IMG/VR virus record: IMGVR_UViG_3300023174_000104
Location: 32,689 to 96,688 of that record
Source of the DNA: a virus
DNA length: 64,000 nucleotides
Strand: one strand, 5' to 3'
Part shown: positions 27,436-36,975 of the stretch, one piece after another
How the letters are laid out: every line of letters starts with the position of its first letter
Numbering within the stretch: position 1 is the first letter of the stretch
Notes under the pieces: model-generated
Told to the model about the DNA's origin: nothing
Database searches by the model: none
What the model saw: the letters and a program-made list of their open reading frames with translations, nothing else
Position numbers and translations under genes: made by a program

Positions 27436-29757
27436 ATGAAAATATACGTCACCAAAAGAGATGGGACAAAAGAGCCATTAATGTTAGAAAAATGGCAAGC
27501 ACAAGTAGCAAAAATATGTGTAGGGATAGCAGATGTTAGCCCTTCAATGGTAGAGATTAAATCACAACTACACTTCTATGATGGAATTTCAACTAAAGAA
27601 ATTGATGGAATTACATTACGTGCAGTAGTTGATTTGATTGATGTAGAAAACAATCCAGATATAGGACATACAAACTATCAATATGTAGCCGGTAAACAAC
27701 GTCTATCTATGCTTAGGAAAGATGTATATGGATCATACGAAGTTCCTCACCTCTACGAAATTGTAAAAACTAATGTAGCTACAGGATTATATACTAGCGA
27801 ACTACTAGAGTGGTATACTGAAGAAGATTGGAACAAGATGAATGACATACTTGACCATTCTAAAGACGAACAATATAGTTATGCCGCCATTGAGCAATTG
27901 ATTGAAAAATACTTAGTAAAGAATAGAAGCACAAAGGAAATATATGAAACTCCACAAATTAGATACATGGTTGCAGCCGCTACTGTCTTCCACAAAGAAG
28001 AGCCTAACAGTGCTAGAATGCGTTACATTAAAGAGTATTACAACGCTGCCAGCGATGGTCTTTTTACTCTTGCTACTCCTGTTCTCGCTGGTCTTGGGAC
28101 TCCTACTAAACAGTTTAGTAGTTGCGTACTTATCCGCAGTGATGATGACTTGGACAGTATTTTTGCTTCTGGAGAAATGATGGCTAAATATGCTAGCAAA
28201 CGTGCTGGCATTGGCTTAGAGATTGGCAGATTACGCCCATTAGGATCACCTATTCGTGGTGGTGAGATTATGCACACAGGCATGATACCTTTTTTAAAGA
28301 AATGGTTTGGCGACTTAAGAAGTTGCAGTCAAGGAGGTATTCGCAATGCTAGTGCTACAGTTTTTTATCCAATTTGGCATCATCAGTTTGATGATCTTAT
28401 TGTCCTTAAGAACAATCAAGGGACAGACGAAACACGTGTTAGGTTCATGGACTATGGGGTTGTTCTTAGTGCTTTCTTCTGGAGAAGATTTAAAAACAAA
28501 GAACAAATAACCTTCTTTGATCCTAATGAAGTTCCTGATCTTTATCAAGCATTCTATAGTAATACAGAATTGTTTGAAGAACTATATGTTAAATATGAAA
28601 AACGTAAAGACTTAAGAAAGAAAACAATGAATGCAGAAGATGTATTCAAAGGTGGAATTCTTAAAGAACGAACAGATACAGGACGTATCTATCTAGTGTT
28701 CGTTGACAATGTTATGAATCAAGGACCTTTTGATCCTGAATATCATACAATTTACCAGAGTAACTTATGCTGTGAAATTCTTTTACCTACTAAATCCTTT
28801 AAACGTTTGGATGACAGCGATGGTCGTATCGCTCTTTGCACATTGGGCAGTATCAATTGGGGTGCGTTCCGTAACCCAGAAGATATGCGCCGTGCTTGTC
28901 GCATATTGCATCGTAGCCTCAATAACATTCTTGACTATCAAGACTTTTTATCCATTCAATCTAAATTATCAAACGATGAAATCAGACCTCTTGGAATTGG
29001 AATCACTAATCTTGCCTACTGGCACGCCAAGCGAAGTTTCAAGTACGGAGAAAAAGACTCCTTGGCTGAAGTCAAGACGTGGATGGAACATCTATCCTTC
29101 TACTTAACTGAAGCAAGTGTGGAACTAGCACAAGAACGTGGACGCTGTGAACATAGTGATAAAACACGTTATGGTCAAGGTATCTTCCCCTGGGAATTAC
29201 GTGCTAAAGGTGTTAACGAATTAGCTAACTTTGAACCAGAACTTAATTGGGAAGCACTACGTGCTATGATGCGTAGTTATGGTGTCCGTAATGCTACACA
29301 AATGGCTGTAGCTCCTGTAGAATCTAGTTCTGTAGTTATTAACTCAACAAATGGTATTGAAATGCCAATGAGTTTAATCTCTGTAAAAGAAAGTAAAGCA
29401 GGAAGTTTTGTACAAGTTGTTCCAGAATATCATAGATTGAAAAATAAATATCAATTGATGTGGGAACAAAAAGATTGTGATGGTTACTTAAAGACAGCGG
29501 CAGTTATCGCAGCCTATGTAGATCAAAGTATAAGTACTAATACTTTCTATAACCCTGCACATTTCCCTGAACGTAAAGTTCCAACAACATTGATTGCTAA
29601 GAACTTAATGAACTTTTGGTATTGGGGCGGAAAAACCCTATACTATTCACTCATAAATAAAGCAGGTAGTAAAAGTCAAGACGAGACTGTATTGGATTTA
29701 CCAAGTGGATTTAACGACATTGATGATGAATCTGATTGTGAGTCATGTAAGCTTTAA
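27436..29757 (+). CDS. nrdA: Ribonucleoside-diphosphate reductase alpha subunit, class Ia
   Basis: Full length at 773 aa. Reduces NDPs to dNDPs with NrdB. An N-terminal ATP-cone (IYVTKRDGTKEP) is followed by the SSCVL cysteine near residue 230. The active-site N443-L-C445-C-E447 matches E. coli N437/C439/E441, and CTLGSIN supplies the second redox cysteine. The C-terminal CESCKL tail is the pair re-reduced by glutaredoxin. RBS GGGTAAAAC is well placed. The locus nrdA - HNH - nrdB - glutaredoxin mirrors T-even phages. No truncation or intron is seen. Confidence 0.97.
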   Translation: MKIYVTKRDGTKEPLMLEKWQAQVAKICVGIADVSPSMVEIKSQLHFYDGISTKEIDGITLRAVVDLIDVENNPDIGHTNYQYVAGKQRLSMLRKDVYGSYEVPHLYEIVKTNVATGLYTSELLEWYTEEDWNKMNDILDHSKDEQYSYAAIEQLIEKYLVKNRSTKEIYETPQIRYMVAAATVFHKEEPNSARMRYIKEYYNAASDGLFTLATPVLAGLGTPTKQFSSCVLIRSDDDLDSIFASGEMMAKYASKRAGIGLEIGRLRPLGSPIRGGEIMHTGMIPFLKKWFGDLRSCSQGGIRNASATVFYPIWHHQFDDLIVLKNNQGTDETRVRFMDYGVVLSAFFWRRFKNKEQITFFDPNEVPDLYQAFYSNTELFEELYVKYEKRKDLRKKTMNAEDVFKGGILKERTDTGRIYLVFVDNVMNQGPFDPEYHTIYQSNLCCEILLPTKSFKRLDDSDGRIALCTLGSINWGAFRNPEDMRRACRILHRSLNNILDYQDFLSIQSKLSNDEIRPLGIGITNLAYWHAKRSFKYGEKDSLAEVKTWMEHLSFYLTEASVELAQERGRCEHSDKTRYGQGIFPWELRAKGVNELANFEPELNWEALRAMMRSYGVRNATQMAVAPVESSSVVINSTNGIEMPMSLISVKESKAGSFVQVVPEYHRLKNKYQLMWEQKDCDGYLKTAAVIAAYVDQSISTNTFYNPAHFPERKVPTTLIAKNLMNFWYWGGKTLYYSLINKAGSKSQDETVLDLPSGFNDIDDESDCESCKL

Positions 29758-29788
29758 TTAACTACTAATATTATTAGTCTTTGATTAA

Positions 29789-29796
29789 GATAAATA
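29789..29796 (+). promoter_or_regulatory. Late promoter GATAAATA
   Basis: Late box five nt before the HNH start at 29802, within the nrdA-nrdB gap; it would give a leaderless late mRNA. Confidence 0.75.
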
Positions 29797-29801
29797 ATAA
29801 T

Positions 29802-30566
29802 ATGAATTATAAAAAACACTACGATATGTTAATTGAACGGAGTAACAACCGAATACTTGAAGGCTATGTTGAAAAACATCACATAGTTCCCAAGTGTTTA
29901 GGCGGGACTGATGAAAAAAGCAACATATCAATATTAACACCTGAAGAACATTTTTTAGCACATCAGTTATTAATTAAAATGTATCCTGGTAATAGGGATT
30001 TAATATATGCTACTCAATTAATGACAGCTCACCAAACATCTGCTAGAGTGAACAATAAACTGTTTGGTTGGTTAAGAAAACAATGTGCGTTAGCAATGTC
30101 AACTCAGACTAAAAATTGGATATCAAAAAACGGTCATCCGCGAGGTATGTTAGGTAAAAAACATGATGTTAACAACATTGATGCTATAACAGCTGGCATA
30201 AAAAAGACAGCATTGGAAAAAAGGATTGAAGTACACACATATAACTTAGATGGATCTTTTTATAAAACATATAACTCGTTGATTGAATGTGCCAAAGATT
30301 TAGAAACAAATCCCTCAAATGTTAAGTACACCGCAGATGGTAACTTTGGGCATTGTAAGAATAAACAAATACGATATGACTATGTTGAATCTATGGCTGC
30401 GTATACTAAACCTTCTCCTCTAAGAGGAAAACAAAAATCAGAAGAACACATACTAAACTTGAAGAAAGCAAGAGAACAAAGATATACTTGTGTACACTGT
30501 GGATTTATTTCAGGCAAATCTACAATAACAAGATTTCACAACAACAACTGTAAAACAAAATTATGA
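29802..30566 (+). CDS. HNH homing endonuclease between nrdA and nrdB (mobE-like position)
   Basis: The protein has 254 aa from the ATG at 29802, chosen over 29781 because of the late box five nt upstream. The core is EKHHIVPKCLGGTDEKSN...EEHFLAHQLL; the N-terminal 90 residues are closely paralogous to the HNH protein at 39611. The middle has an IENR/NUMOD1-like segment (VHTYNLDGSFYKTYNS...CAKDL). The C-terminal CVHCGF...RFHNNNC finger is shared with 238 and 15824. Its stop overlaps the nrdB start by four bases. T4 mobE, also HNH, occupies the same nrdA-nrdB interval, so this is an analogous homing site. Confidence 0.9.
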   Translation: MNYKKHYDMLIERSNNRILEGYVEKHHIVPKCLGGTDEKSNISILTPEEHFLAHQLLIKMYPGNRDLIYATQLMTAHQTSARVNNKLFGWLRKQCALAMSTQTKNWISKNGHPRGMLGKKHDVNNIDAITAGIKKTALEKRIEVHTYNLDGSFYKTYNSLIECAKDLETNPSNVKYTADGNFGHCKNKQIRYDYVESMAAYTKPSPLRGKQKSEEHILNLKKAREQRYTCVHCGFISGKSTITRFHNNNCKTKL

Positions 30567-31663
30567 GTAAACAACAATACAACCTACACACTAAGACAGA
30601 TTATTTGAATAGAAAAATGTTTTTGGACCCGGAAGGTCCCGTAACCATTCAAAGGTTTGAAGAAGTAAAATATAAGAAGATTGCAGACTTTGAAACAACT
30701 GCACGTGGATTCTTTTGGGTTCCAGAAGAAGTATCATTAACAAAAGATGCTAATGATTTCAAAGAAGCAAGTGATGCAGTAAGACACATCTTTACTAGTA
30801 ACCTATTGCGCCAAACTGCATTAGACAGTTTGCAAGGTCGTGCACCAAGTCAAGTGTTTACTCCGGTAGTATCCTTGCCTGAATTAGAAGCATTGATTTA
30901 CAATTGGTCATTCTTTGAAACAAACATTCATAGCCGTTCATATAGTCATATCATTCGTAACATTTACAATGTGCCTAAAGAAGTATTCAATACTATCCAT
31001 GATACAAAAGAGATAGTTGATATGGCAAGTAGTGTTGGAAGATACTATGACGAACTACATAAAGTAAATTGCCGCAAAGAGTTAGGTGAAGATGTAAATG
31101 AAAAAGAACACATCAAAGCAATTTATATGGCACTACATGCTAGCTACGCATTGGAAGCATTTAGATTTATGGTATCATTCGCTACAAGTTTAGCAATGGT
31201 TGAGAACAAAATCTTTATTGGTAATGGTAACATTATCAGTTTAATTCTACAAGATGAATTGTTACATAAAGGCTGGACTGCCTACCTTATCAATCAAGTA
31301 GTAAAAGAAGATAGTCGTTTCGCACAAGTTAAATCAGAATGTGAAAGTGAAGTCTATCAGCTTTACATGGATGTTATACGTGAAGAAAAAGATTGGGCAG
31401 ACTATTTGTTTAAGATGGGTCCGGTTATTGGATTAAATGCCGCAGTGTTAAAAGACTTTGTTGATTATACTGCTATGGGTGCATTAAAAGATATCGGGAT
31501 TAGATATAATAATCCTGCGCCAAAGAGTACTCCTATTCCCTGGTTTACTAAACATAGTGATACTAGCAAGAAACAATCTGCACTTCAAGAAACTGAAAGT
31601 ACAAACTACGTTATAGGAATCATGTCAGAATCACTAGAGTATGATGACTTACCAAATATTTAA
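30563..31663 (+). CDS. nrdB: Ribonucleoside-diphosphate reductase beta subunit, class Ia
   Basis: The protein has 366 aa and provides the diiron-tyrosyl radical for NrdA. Metal ligands are visible: D88 in TALDSLQGR, E119 and H123 in ETNIHSRSY, the Glu of ALEAFRF, and Glu/His in LQDELLHKGW. The radical tyrosine is Y127. The E119 to H123 spacing is one residue longer than in E. coli (E115/H118). The acidic C-terminus (ESLEYDDLPNI) is the NrdA-docking tail. The start overlaps the HNH stop, so translation may be coupled to, or masked by, the inserted gene. Confidence 0.96.
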   Translation: MSKQQYNLHTKTDYLNRKMFLDPEGPVTIQRFEEVKYKKIADFETTARGFFWVPEEVSLTKDANDFKEASDAVRHIFTSNLLRQTALDSLQGRAPSQVFTPVVSLPELEALIYNWSFFETNIHSRSYSHIIRNIYNVPKEVFNTIHDTKEIVDMASSVGRYYDELHKVNCRKELGEDVNEKEHIKAIYMALHASYALEAFRFMVSFATSLAMVENKIFIGNGNIISLILQDELLHKGWTAYLINQVVKEDSRFAQVKSECESEVYQLYMDVIREEKDWADYLFKMGPVIGLNAAVLKDFVDYTAMGALKDIGIRYNNPAPKSTPIPWFTKHSDTSKKQSALQETESTNYVIGIMSESLEYDDLPNI

Positions 31664-31674
31664 AAGGAAATAAT

Positions 31675-31905
31675 ATGACAGCAATTATATGGTCAAAGTA
31701 CCATTGCCCTTACTGCGATCAAGCAAAGGCATTAATGACTCAAAAAGGTATCCAATTTGAAGAACGTAAAATTGGAGATGGATATACAAAAGAAGAATTG
31801 TTAGAAGCAATCCCAACAGCGAGAACAGTACCCCAAATTATTTTAGATGGGGTACTAATTGGTGGATTCACCGAACTTAAACAAAAATTAACAGAAAGTA
31901 TCTAA
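31675..31905 (+). CDS. Glutaredoxin
   Basis: The protein has 76 aa with the CPYC dithiol active site at residues 12-15 (KYHCPYCDQAK), the cis-proline segment TVPQI and the GG...L glutathione-binding end (IGGFTEL). It is the natural electron donor for the class Ia reductase encoded just upstream. RBS AAAAGGAAATA; the stop overlaps the next ATG (TAATG). Confidence 0.95.
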   Translation: MTAIIWSKYHCPYCDQAKALMTQKGIQFEERKIGDGYTKEELLEAIPTARTVPQIILDGVLIGGFTELKQKLTESI

Positions 31906-32210
31906 TGCAACTAGTATTAAAACAAAATAATGTGTATACATTTAAGCTCAGTTCCGGGGAGGAATTAATTGCTAAAGTAATTCAATCTGGTAGTGAGTTT
32001 ATTCAGATTGAAGAACCAGTATCCATTGCACCCTCACAACAGGGTATGCAAATGATTCCTAGCGTATTTACTGCAGATCCAAAGGGTGAATTTAGACTAA
32101 ATAGTAATAGTATTGTAATGTATGCAGAAACGGATGACAATATTAAAGACAAGTACCTAGAAGCAACAACTGGAATTAAGGTACCTAGTAAAAAAATCGT
32201 ATTGGGATAA
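31905..32210 (+). CDS. Conserved phage protein, possible Sm-like barrel
   Basis: The protein has 101 aa (YTFKLSSGEELIAKVIQ...FIQIEEPVSIAP...IVMYAETDDNIKDKYLEATTGI). The opening LSSGEELIAKV followed by a beta-hairpin and a late Tyr/Ala strand is reminiscent of Lsm/Hfq-fold proteins found in T4-like marine phages. RNA binding is only a guess. It is coupled to glutaredoxin by a one-base overlap and to the PAAR gene by a one-base gap. Confidence 0.6.
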   Translation: MQLVLKQNNVYTFKLSSGEELIAKVIQSGSEFIQIEEPVSIAPSQQGMQMIPSVFTADPKGEFRLNSNSIVMYAETDDNIKDKYLEATTGIKVPSKKIVLG

Positions 32211-32211
32211 A

Positions 32212-32496
32212 ATGGCAAAACTAAGTCGTGTGGGTGATACAAATCAAGAAGGCGGTGCGATTCTGCGCGGCGCCGATACTGTATTTGCTAATGGAATTAA
32301 AGTAGGACTACATGTTAGTCAGATTACACCACACTCACCTTGGAGTAAGCGTAGCCATCCCCCGCATAAAGCAGCCACAACTACAGAGGGTAGTCCAACT
32401 GTGTTTTGTGAGGGCGTACCAGTACTCAGAGTAGGGTCAGGAAACAGTTGCGGTCATAGTATCGTACAAGGTAGTCCCGACGTTTATGTGCCATGA
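32212..32496 (+). CDS. PAAR-domain tail-spike tip protein
   Basis: The protein has 94 aa with the repeated beta-prism pattern of PAAR proteins (VGDTNQEGGAILRGADTVFANG, GSPTVFCEGVPVLRVG, CGHSIVQGSPDVYV) and His/Cys positions (H26-region, H45, H48, C89-region) that can hold the tip metal ion. In contractile tails the PAAR cone caps the central spike (T4 gp5.4 role). Overlaps the next gene by four bases. Confidence 0.88.
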   Translation: MAKLSRVGDTNQEGGAILRGADTVFANGIKVGLHVSQITPHSPWSKRSHPPHKAATTTEGSPTVFCEGVPVLRVGSGNSCGHSIVQGSPDVYVP

Positions 32497-33758
32497 GTGA
32501 TACAGGAAAACAAAGTCCACTAGGTGTTAATACATTAAGCTCATTATTGCAAAATATTGGGTTTAATATTAATCCCATTATGGTAAACTTTGTTGGATCT
32601 AGTACTAGTACATCATCTGCTACTCAGTTGGGTAATATTGTTAACAATACTTGTTTACGATTACTTACATATGCTATTAATGATGCTTATAGTAGAGGTG
32701 CACCTCATGTTACTGTTGTTGCAGGAAACTTTACTGTTGGATCCAGTTACACCATTACATATGTAGGTACTACTGACTTTGTAGCTATTGGCGCATCTAG
32801 TAATACAGTGGGAGTAACATTTACCGCATCTGGAATAGGGTCTGGTACAGGCACAGCAACTACCACTACGTCATACACGGTTAATAGCACGACATACAAT
32901 AATTTAATATCAATAGGATCTACAAGTATTCCTGCATTAGGTAATAGTCCTCCGTCAACATTTAATTGGACTGGCTATCCAAATTGGGCAAGTAACTACA
33001 ATTATACTAATGAAGTAACACGTTGGGGTTATGTAAGATTGTTTGCATTGCAAGGTTATAACGAATTTAATTACAATAGTGGACTATCAGCAGATAACGG
33101 AGCATATAAAGACTTCTTATCAGGATTTATGTCATCTTATAGTTTTATTGAATATAGCAATGAATCTATATTAGCTATAAATAACTCACAAGAATTTTTA
33201 GATGGTACATATAGTAATATGGACGATTTAATAACGGCTGATATTACTGGAGTAAGTGTAGCAACTACTGTATTTGGACAAGATTTAATTACTAGTGGTA
33301 AAGCAATAAATTTACAATCTATAGCGACCTTTGGTTTGCCCAGTACACTGTTATCAACATTACAAAAAAATAATGCTATCACCAAATCAGTAAGTCTTGC
33401 ATTAATTGCTAGTGGAATAACTGTAACAGAATTAGAACAGATATTGGGTAATATATCAGTAGTAACTAAAGAACAAGAACGTAAGATATACGGAGCATTT
33501 GGTATTATATTAGGACAAGATTTAAAAGATGTACTAGTATCATTAAATTGTAAAACAGCAGGTTTAGAGTCATTGGCTGACTTATTGAATCCAATAAAGT
33601 TATTTCCTAATAGTTATTCAACATTAACAGTTCCAATATATAACGCTACTGGCGGTACTGCAAATAGTAAAATATATTATCCCGTATATGTTAATGAAGG
33701 ATTAAACAGTCAATTAATATCACCTACATCAGTACAACAAACTGGAGCAGTAAATTAA
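32493..33758 (+). CDS. Virion structural (baseplate/tail) protein
   Basis: The protein has 421 aa, overlapping the PAAR gene. The flanks (TLSSLLQNIGFNINPIM, GYNEFNYNSGL, EQERKIYGAFGIILGQDLKDVL) look like a phage structural protein. Residues about 75-124 are an inserted module (VVAGNFTVGSSYTITYVG...FTASGIGSGTGTATT) of a kind I recognise as an inserted beta domain scattered through phage structural proteins. Gene order PAAR - this - 33759 suggests a baseplate or tail role. A more exact name cannot be supported. Confidence 0.6.
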   Translation: MSDTGKQSPLGVNTLSSLLQNIGFNINPIMVNFVGSSTSTSSATQLGNIVNNTCLRLLTYAINDAYSRGAPHVTVVAGNFTVGSSYTITYVGTTDFVAIGASSNTVGVTFTASGIGSGTGTATTTTSYTVNSTTYNNLISIGSTSIPALGNSPPSTFNWTGYPNWASNYNYTNEVTRWGYVRLFALQGYNEFNYNSGLSADNGAYKDFLSGFMSSYSFIEYSNESILAINNSQEFLDGTYSNMDDLITADITGVSVATTVFGQDLITSGKAINLQSIATFGLPSTLLSTLQKNNAITKSVSLALIASGITVTELEQILGNISVVTKEQERKIYGAFGIILGQDLKDVLVSLNCKTAGLESLADLLNPIKLFPNSYSTLTVPIYNATGGTANSKIYYPVYVNEGLNSQLISPTSVQQTGAVN

Positions 33759-35285
33759 ATGGCTGGCTTTTTTAAAAATATCAGTTTGACCTCATCTGAG
33801 CGCAAAAATATAGATGGTCCAACTAGCAATGCATATGCAACTAATACATCAAGTGTTACACAATCTATCACAGAACAGATAACACCTGAAAATACACAAT
33901 CTGATATATTAAATATACAAGCTATACCTCAAGGGTTTGGTGCATATTTAGATGGTATATTACCTCCCGATATTGCTACAGCAGCCGGCACATTTAGTGC
34001 GGCAATGCAACAAATTAAAAACATTTCTAGTGTACCAATTGAAAAATTTGCACAAGTGGTTAGTAGTTTAGAAACAACTAAAAATTTAAATGTTAATGGC
34101 ACTAGTGTTCCAACTGATGTATCATTAGCGGCACAAGGATCAGCATTAATTTCATTGGGTAATGGTCCTTACGGTACATATACTATGAGTAATTTCTTAG
34201 GATGTATGAGTGGATTGCCTTATGTTGGTATAGATATTGATGGATTGATACAGAATTTACAAACAAGCACATTACTTAACATTTATAAACAATTATACTT
34301 AGCAGTAACATGGGAACAGGCAACTGCTACGTATAATGGTACATCTTTTACATACACTAATAGAGGTGGCGGATATACAACTGCGCCTGCAGTAACTGTA
34401 GATGGTAATACTGCAACTGCTATAATAGGCACTGATCCATCAAATATAACTACTTATGGTAGAATTACATCTATAACTTACTCTGGTGCAGCCGGTGCAG
34501 TTGTAATAGCTCCTCCTCCCGGTGGTGGATGGCCAACAATGAATTCAGTTGTACAGAGTTATATTGATGCAGCCAACATAGAAATATTATCAATTAAAAA
34601 TAATAACCCAACAACATCACAGCAATTAATTACTAATTGGGAATTGACTGGGACATTATTATCAGTAGAACAACGTGCAATTGCTACAGGTATGGCAATT
34701 GGTGTACCTAACAGTTCACCAAATAATTTAAGAGAACCAACAATAGCGGCATTTCCCTTAACACAATATGCTTTTGTAGATAGTATTCCAAGATATGCAA
34801 TGTTTACTCAACCCCATATGTATTCACAAACATTAGAAGCTATTTCTAATTATAATACAGTTGGTGGAAGAAGTCTTGTAGCAATGTTGCGTGAAGCACG
34901 TAATCAAGCTAGGTTGCAAGAAGCCGGCATCCCATTAGATAACAATATAGATAACAAATTAACTAAACAACAAGAAACAGAGTTAATTGCTAACGGAACA
35001 TTAGGTGGTAGTGTTCCATCAACATTAGCAACTGAAATTGGATCACCTGAACCGTTTGGATATTATAATCCAGTTGACGACCGTTATTATAGTAATGGTG
35101 TAGCAATAGATACTGGTGAAGCAGTTGAGCCGGGTAGTTTTGCAGGCTCAAGATATCGTAATGTAGTGCCACCTCAACTGTCAGTAATTTATGCATCTGA
35201 CATTTTATTACCATCAACTTATTCTGTACAAGAAGCAATAGACGAAGTAATTCGTTGTAATTGCGATTGTTGGGATAACATCTAA
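33759..35285 (+). CDS. Virion structural (baseplate/tail) protein
   Basis: The protein has 508 aa starting directly after the previous stop. It is alpha/beta mixed, with an inserted glycine-rich beta module at about 190-258 (FTYTNRGGGYTTAPAVTVDG...APPPGGGW), resembling GxGYxxxPxVxV modules of phage structural proteins. The C-terminus (LLPSTYSVQEAIDEVIRCNCDCWDNI) carries three closely spaced cysteines. It pairs with the preceding gene and is probably a tail or baseplate component. Confidence 0.6.
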   Translation: MAGFFKNISLTSSERKNIDGPTSNAYATNTSSVTQSITEQITPENTQSDILNIQAIPQGFGAYLDGILPPDIATAAGTFSAAMQQIKNISSVPIEKFAQVVSSLETTKNLNVNGTSVPTDVSLAAQGSALISLGNGPYGTYTMSNFLGCMSGLPYVGIDIDGLIQNLQTSTLLNIYKQLYLAVTWEQATATYNGTSFTYTNRGGGYTTAPAVTVDGNTATAIIGTDPSNITTYGRITSITYSGAAGAVVIAPPPGGGWPTMNSVVQSYIDAANIEILSIKNNNPTTSQQLITNWELTGTLLSVEQRAIATGMAIGVPNSSPNNLREPTIAAFPLTQYAFVDSIPRYAMFTQPHMYSQTLEAISNYNTVGGRSLVAMLREARNQARLQEAGIPLDNNIDNKLTKQQETELIANGTLGGSVPSTLATEIGSPEPFGYYNPVDDRYYSNGVAIDTGEAVEPGSFAGSRYRNVVPPQLSVIYASDILLPSTYSVQEAIDEVIRCNCDCWDNI

Positions 35286-35310
35286 AATTCTCATAGCTTA
35301 AGGATATATT

Positions 35311-35907
35311 ATGAATTTAAGCCAACCTATTAAAATTTTAATATCTTTATTATTTGTAACATTAGTTCTACTATTAGGACCTAATAAGCCAGTAGAAACA
35401 ACATATGTAGAAGAACCTAAAATAGCAAAAATAGTAGATACAAAACAATTAAAATGTTTAGCTAAAAATATATTCTATGAGGCTAGTAGTGAACCATTTA
35501 ATGGTCAAGCCGCAGTAGCACGTGTTGTAATGAATAGAATAGCATATGGTTTTGGAAATGACCCCTGTGCAGTTATATATCAAACACATATGATAGATAA
35601 ACTAGTAGATGATGAAATACAAAAAGTAAAACTATGTCAGTTTAGTTGGGTATGTGAAGGTAAAGCTGAACCCAATCAGAATAATCCAAAATATAAACAA
35701 GCTGAACTTATTGCATATAATGTATTAGCATATGACGCATATACAGATGTAGTACCCAATACTACATTGTTTTTTCATAATCTAAGTGTAGATCCGTTAT
35801 GGCCTTATAAACAGGTGGCAAAGATCGGTAATCATATATTCTATAGTAAACAGAAAAAGTCAAAGAATACCCAAAAAACTGTTGTAGCAGATGAAAGTAA
35901 TATATAA
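35311..35907 (+). CDS. SleB-like cell wall hydrolase with N-terminal membrane anchor
   Basis: The protein has 198 aa. Residues 7-24 form a hydrophobic segment (signal anchor). The catalytic domain matches the Hydrolase_2/SleB family: CLAKNIFYEASSEPFNGQAA with the catalytic Glu in YEAS, then VARVVMNRI, CAVIYQ, QFSWVCEGK and TLFFHNL..DPLW. Such enzymes cleave peptidoglycan glycan strands. It could serve as an entry or lysis enzyme; the anchor and late-region position favour cell lysis or spanin-like wall access. RBS TAAGGATAT. Confidence 0.88.
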   Translation: MNLSQPIKILISLLFVTLVLLLGPNKPVETTYVEEPKIAKIVDTKQLKCLAKNIFYEASSEPFNGQAAVARVVMNRIAYGFGNDPCAVIYQTHMIDKLVDDEIQKVKLCQFSWVCEGKAEPNQNNPKYKQAELIAYNVLAYDAYTDVVPNTTLFFHNLSVDPLWPYKQVAKIGNHIFYSKQKKSKNTQKTVVADESNI

Positions 35908-35913
35908 TATATT

Positions 35914-36390
35914 ATGAACGATAAACCAAATTCTGCAAATGGTGTCAGTAGTTATGATTCTACTGGTACTGGTTCATTGATTCATTTTATCAATCGCAAT
36001 GTGACACCCTATGCAACAGAAAGTTCAGGACCCAAATTTGATTTAGTCCCCGTTGAAAAGCATAAAGACATTATGCTTAACGTTGCAAGGTTGCATGCCA
36101 AACAAGAATATGATAGAATCATGGAACTAGTAACTGTATTACAGAAACAAGCAGAACAGATTAAACATAGACTTGATTTAACTGATATGGTTCATGCCGC
36201 TAAATATGATTTTCAGTTAGCAAATGGTAATATCTATTGGTTGTTATATGACCACAGAAAACAATTTACTAGATTAAGTATTCATGGTCCTAATGATTGG
36301 TCTAGTAGAGCACCAGAAGAATATGAATACTTAGCAAGAGTTAAATGGTTAGGAGATCACACATGGATAGAGGTAGAAGATGATAAGTAG
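35914..36390 (+). CDS. DUF2452-like protein
   Basis: The protein has 158 aa. A central coiled helix (IMELVTVLQKQAEQIKHRLDLTDMVHAAKYDFQ) is followed by NGNIYWLLYDHRKQFTRLSIHGPNDW and a C-terminal YLARVKWLGDHTWIEV. The order helix, YHLY-type strand, GPxxW, LxDHTW matches DUF2452 as I know it. The function of that family is unknown. Overlaps the next gene by 11 bp. Confidence 0.65.
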   Translation: MNDKPNSANGVSSYDSTGTGSLIHFINRNVTPYATESSGPKFDLVPVEKHKDIMLNVARLHAKQEYDRIMELVTVLQKQAEQIKHRLDLTDMVHAAKYDFQLANGNIYWLLYDHRKQFTRLSIHGPNDWSSRAPEEYEYLARVKWLGDHTWIEVEDDK

Positions 36391-36946
36391 TAGTCCAGAT
36401 AGAAATACCTTCCAGAAAGAAGGTTATCTTAAACGTTGTGAAGAACAAGGTAAATTGCCTAATGCCGCCTATATTCAAATGTATACAACTTGGCAACAAC
36501 AAAAACTTGAACTTGAAGAAACTGATGAGTGGAAAATAGATAACATGGAATATGACCTTCGTTCTACTCAATGGATTGTTGATAAAGTAAAAGGTGATGA
36601 TGTGTATGCACAACATCTTTATGCCGCTATGTGTAATAATGACTTTACTAAAAATGATGTATGGCCTATATTAACTGAAAAACGTTGGAGTGCTAGCTGG
36701 AGACATGCCGGTGGTATCATTGCTGATATGCAAGAGAAGGGTGATTACATTGATTGGTATTGTAGTGGTATTAGAGATGCTAAAGAATTAGATGATACTG
36801 AATTTCAAGCACTTACTAAAGAACAGCAAGAAGGATATATTCAGAGTAAAAAGTTTGTCTCTGAGAGTGTTGTAACTGATGAGATACGAGAAGATTTGTT
36901 AAAATTAGGCTGGATAGTAATAGATGATCCTAATGACAACTTTTAA
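36380..36946 (+). CDS. Hypothetical phage protein
   Basis: The protein has 188 aa, acidic and Trp-rich, mostly helical (SASWRHAGGIIADMQEKGDYIDWYCSGI, KEQQEGYIQSKKFVSESVVTDEIREDLLKLGWIVID). No named family is recognised. It ends just before the iscU promoter and may be co-transcribed with 35914. Confidence 0.6.
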   Translation: MISSSPDRNTFQKEGYLKRCEEQGKLPNAAYIQMYTTWQQQKLELEETDEWKIDNMEYDLRSTQWIVDKVKGDDVYAQHLYAAMCNNDFTKNDVWPILTEKRWSASWRHAGGIIADMQEKGDYIDWYCSGIRDAKELDDTEFQALTKEQQEGYIQSKKFVSESVVTDEIREDLLKLGWIVIDDPNDNF

Positions 36947-36950
36947 ACAT

Positions 36951-36958
36951 ACTAAATA
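36951..36958 (+). promoter_or_regulatory. Late-type promoter ACTAAATA before iscU
   Basis: The ACTAAATA variant recurs before several other genes here. It lies 17 nt upstream of the iscU ATG with a TAGGAGAA RBS between. Confidence 0.5.
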
Positions 36959-36975
36959 CACTATAGGAGAACTCT

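Noticed and set aside
28730-29107. 125-aa plus-strand ORF within nrdA
   Set aside because: Out-of-frame shadow of the clearly functional nrdA frame.
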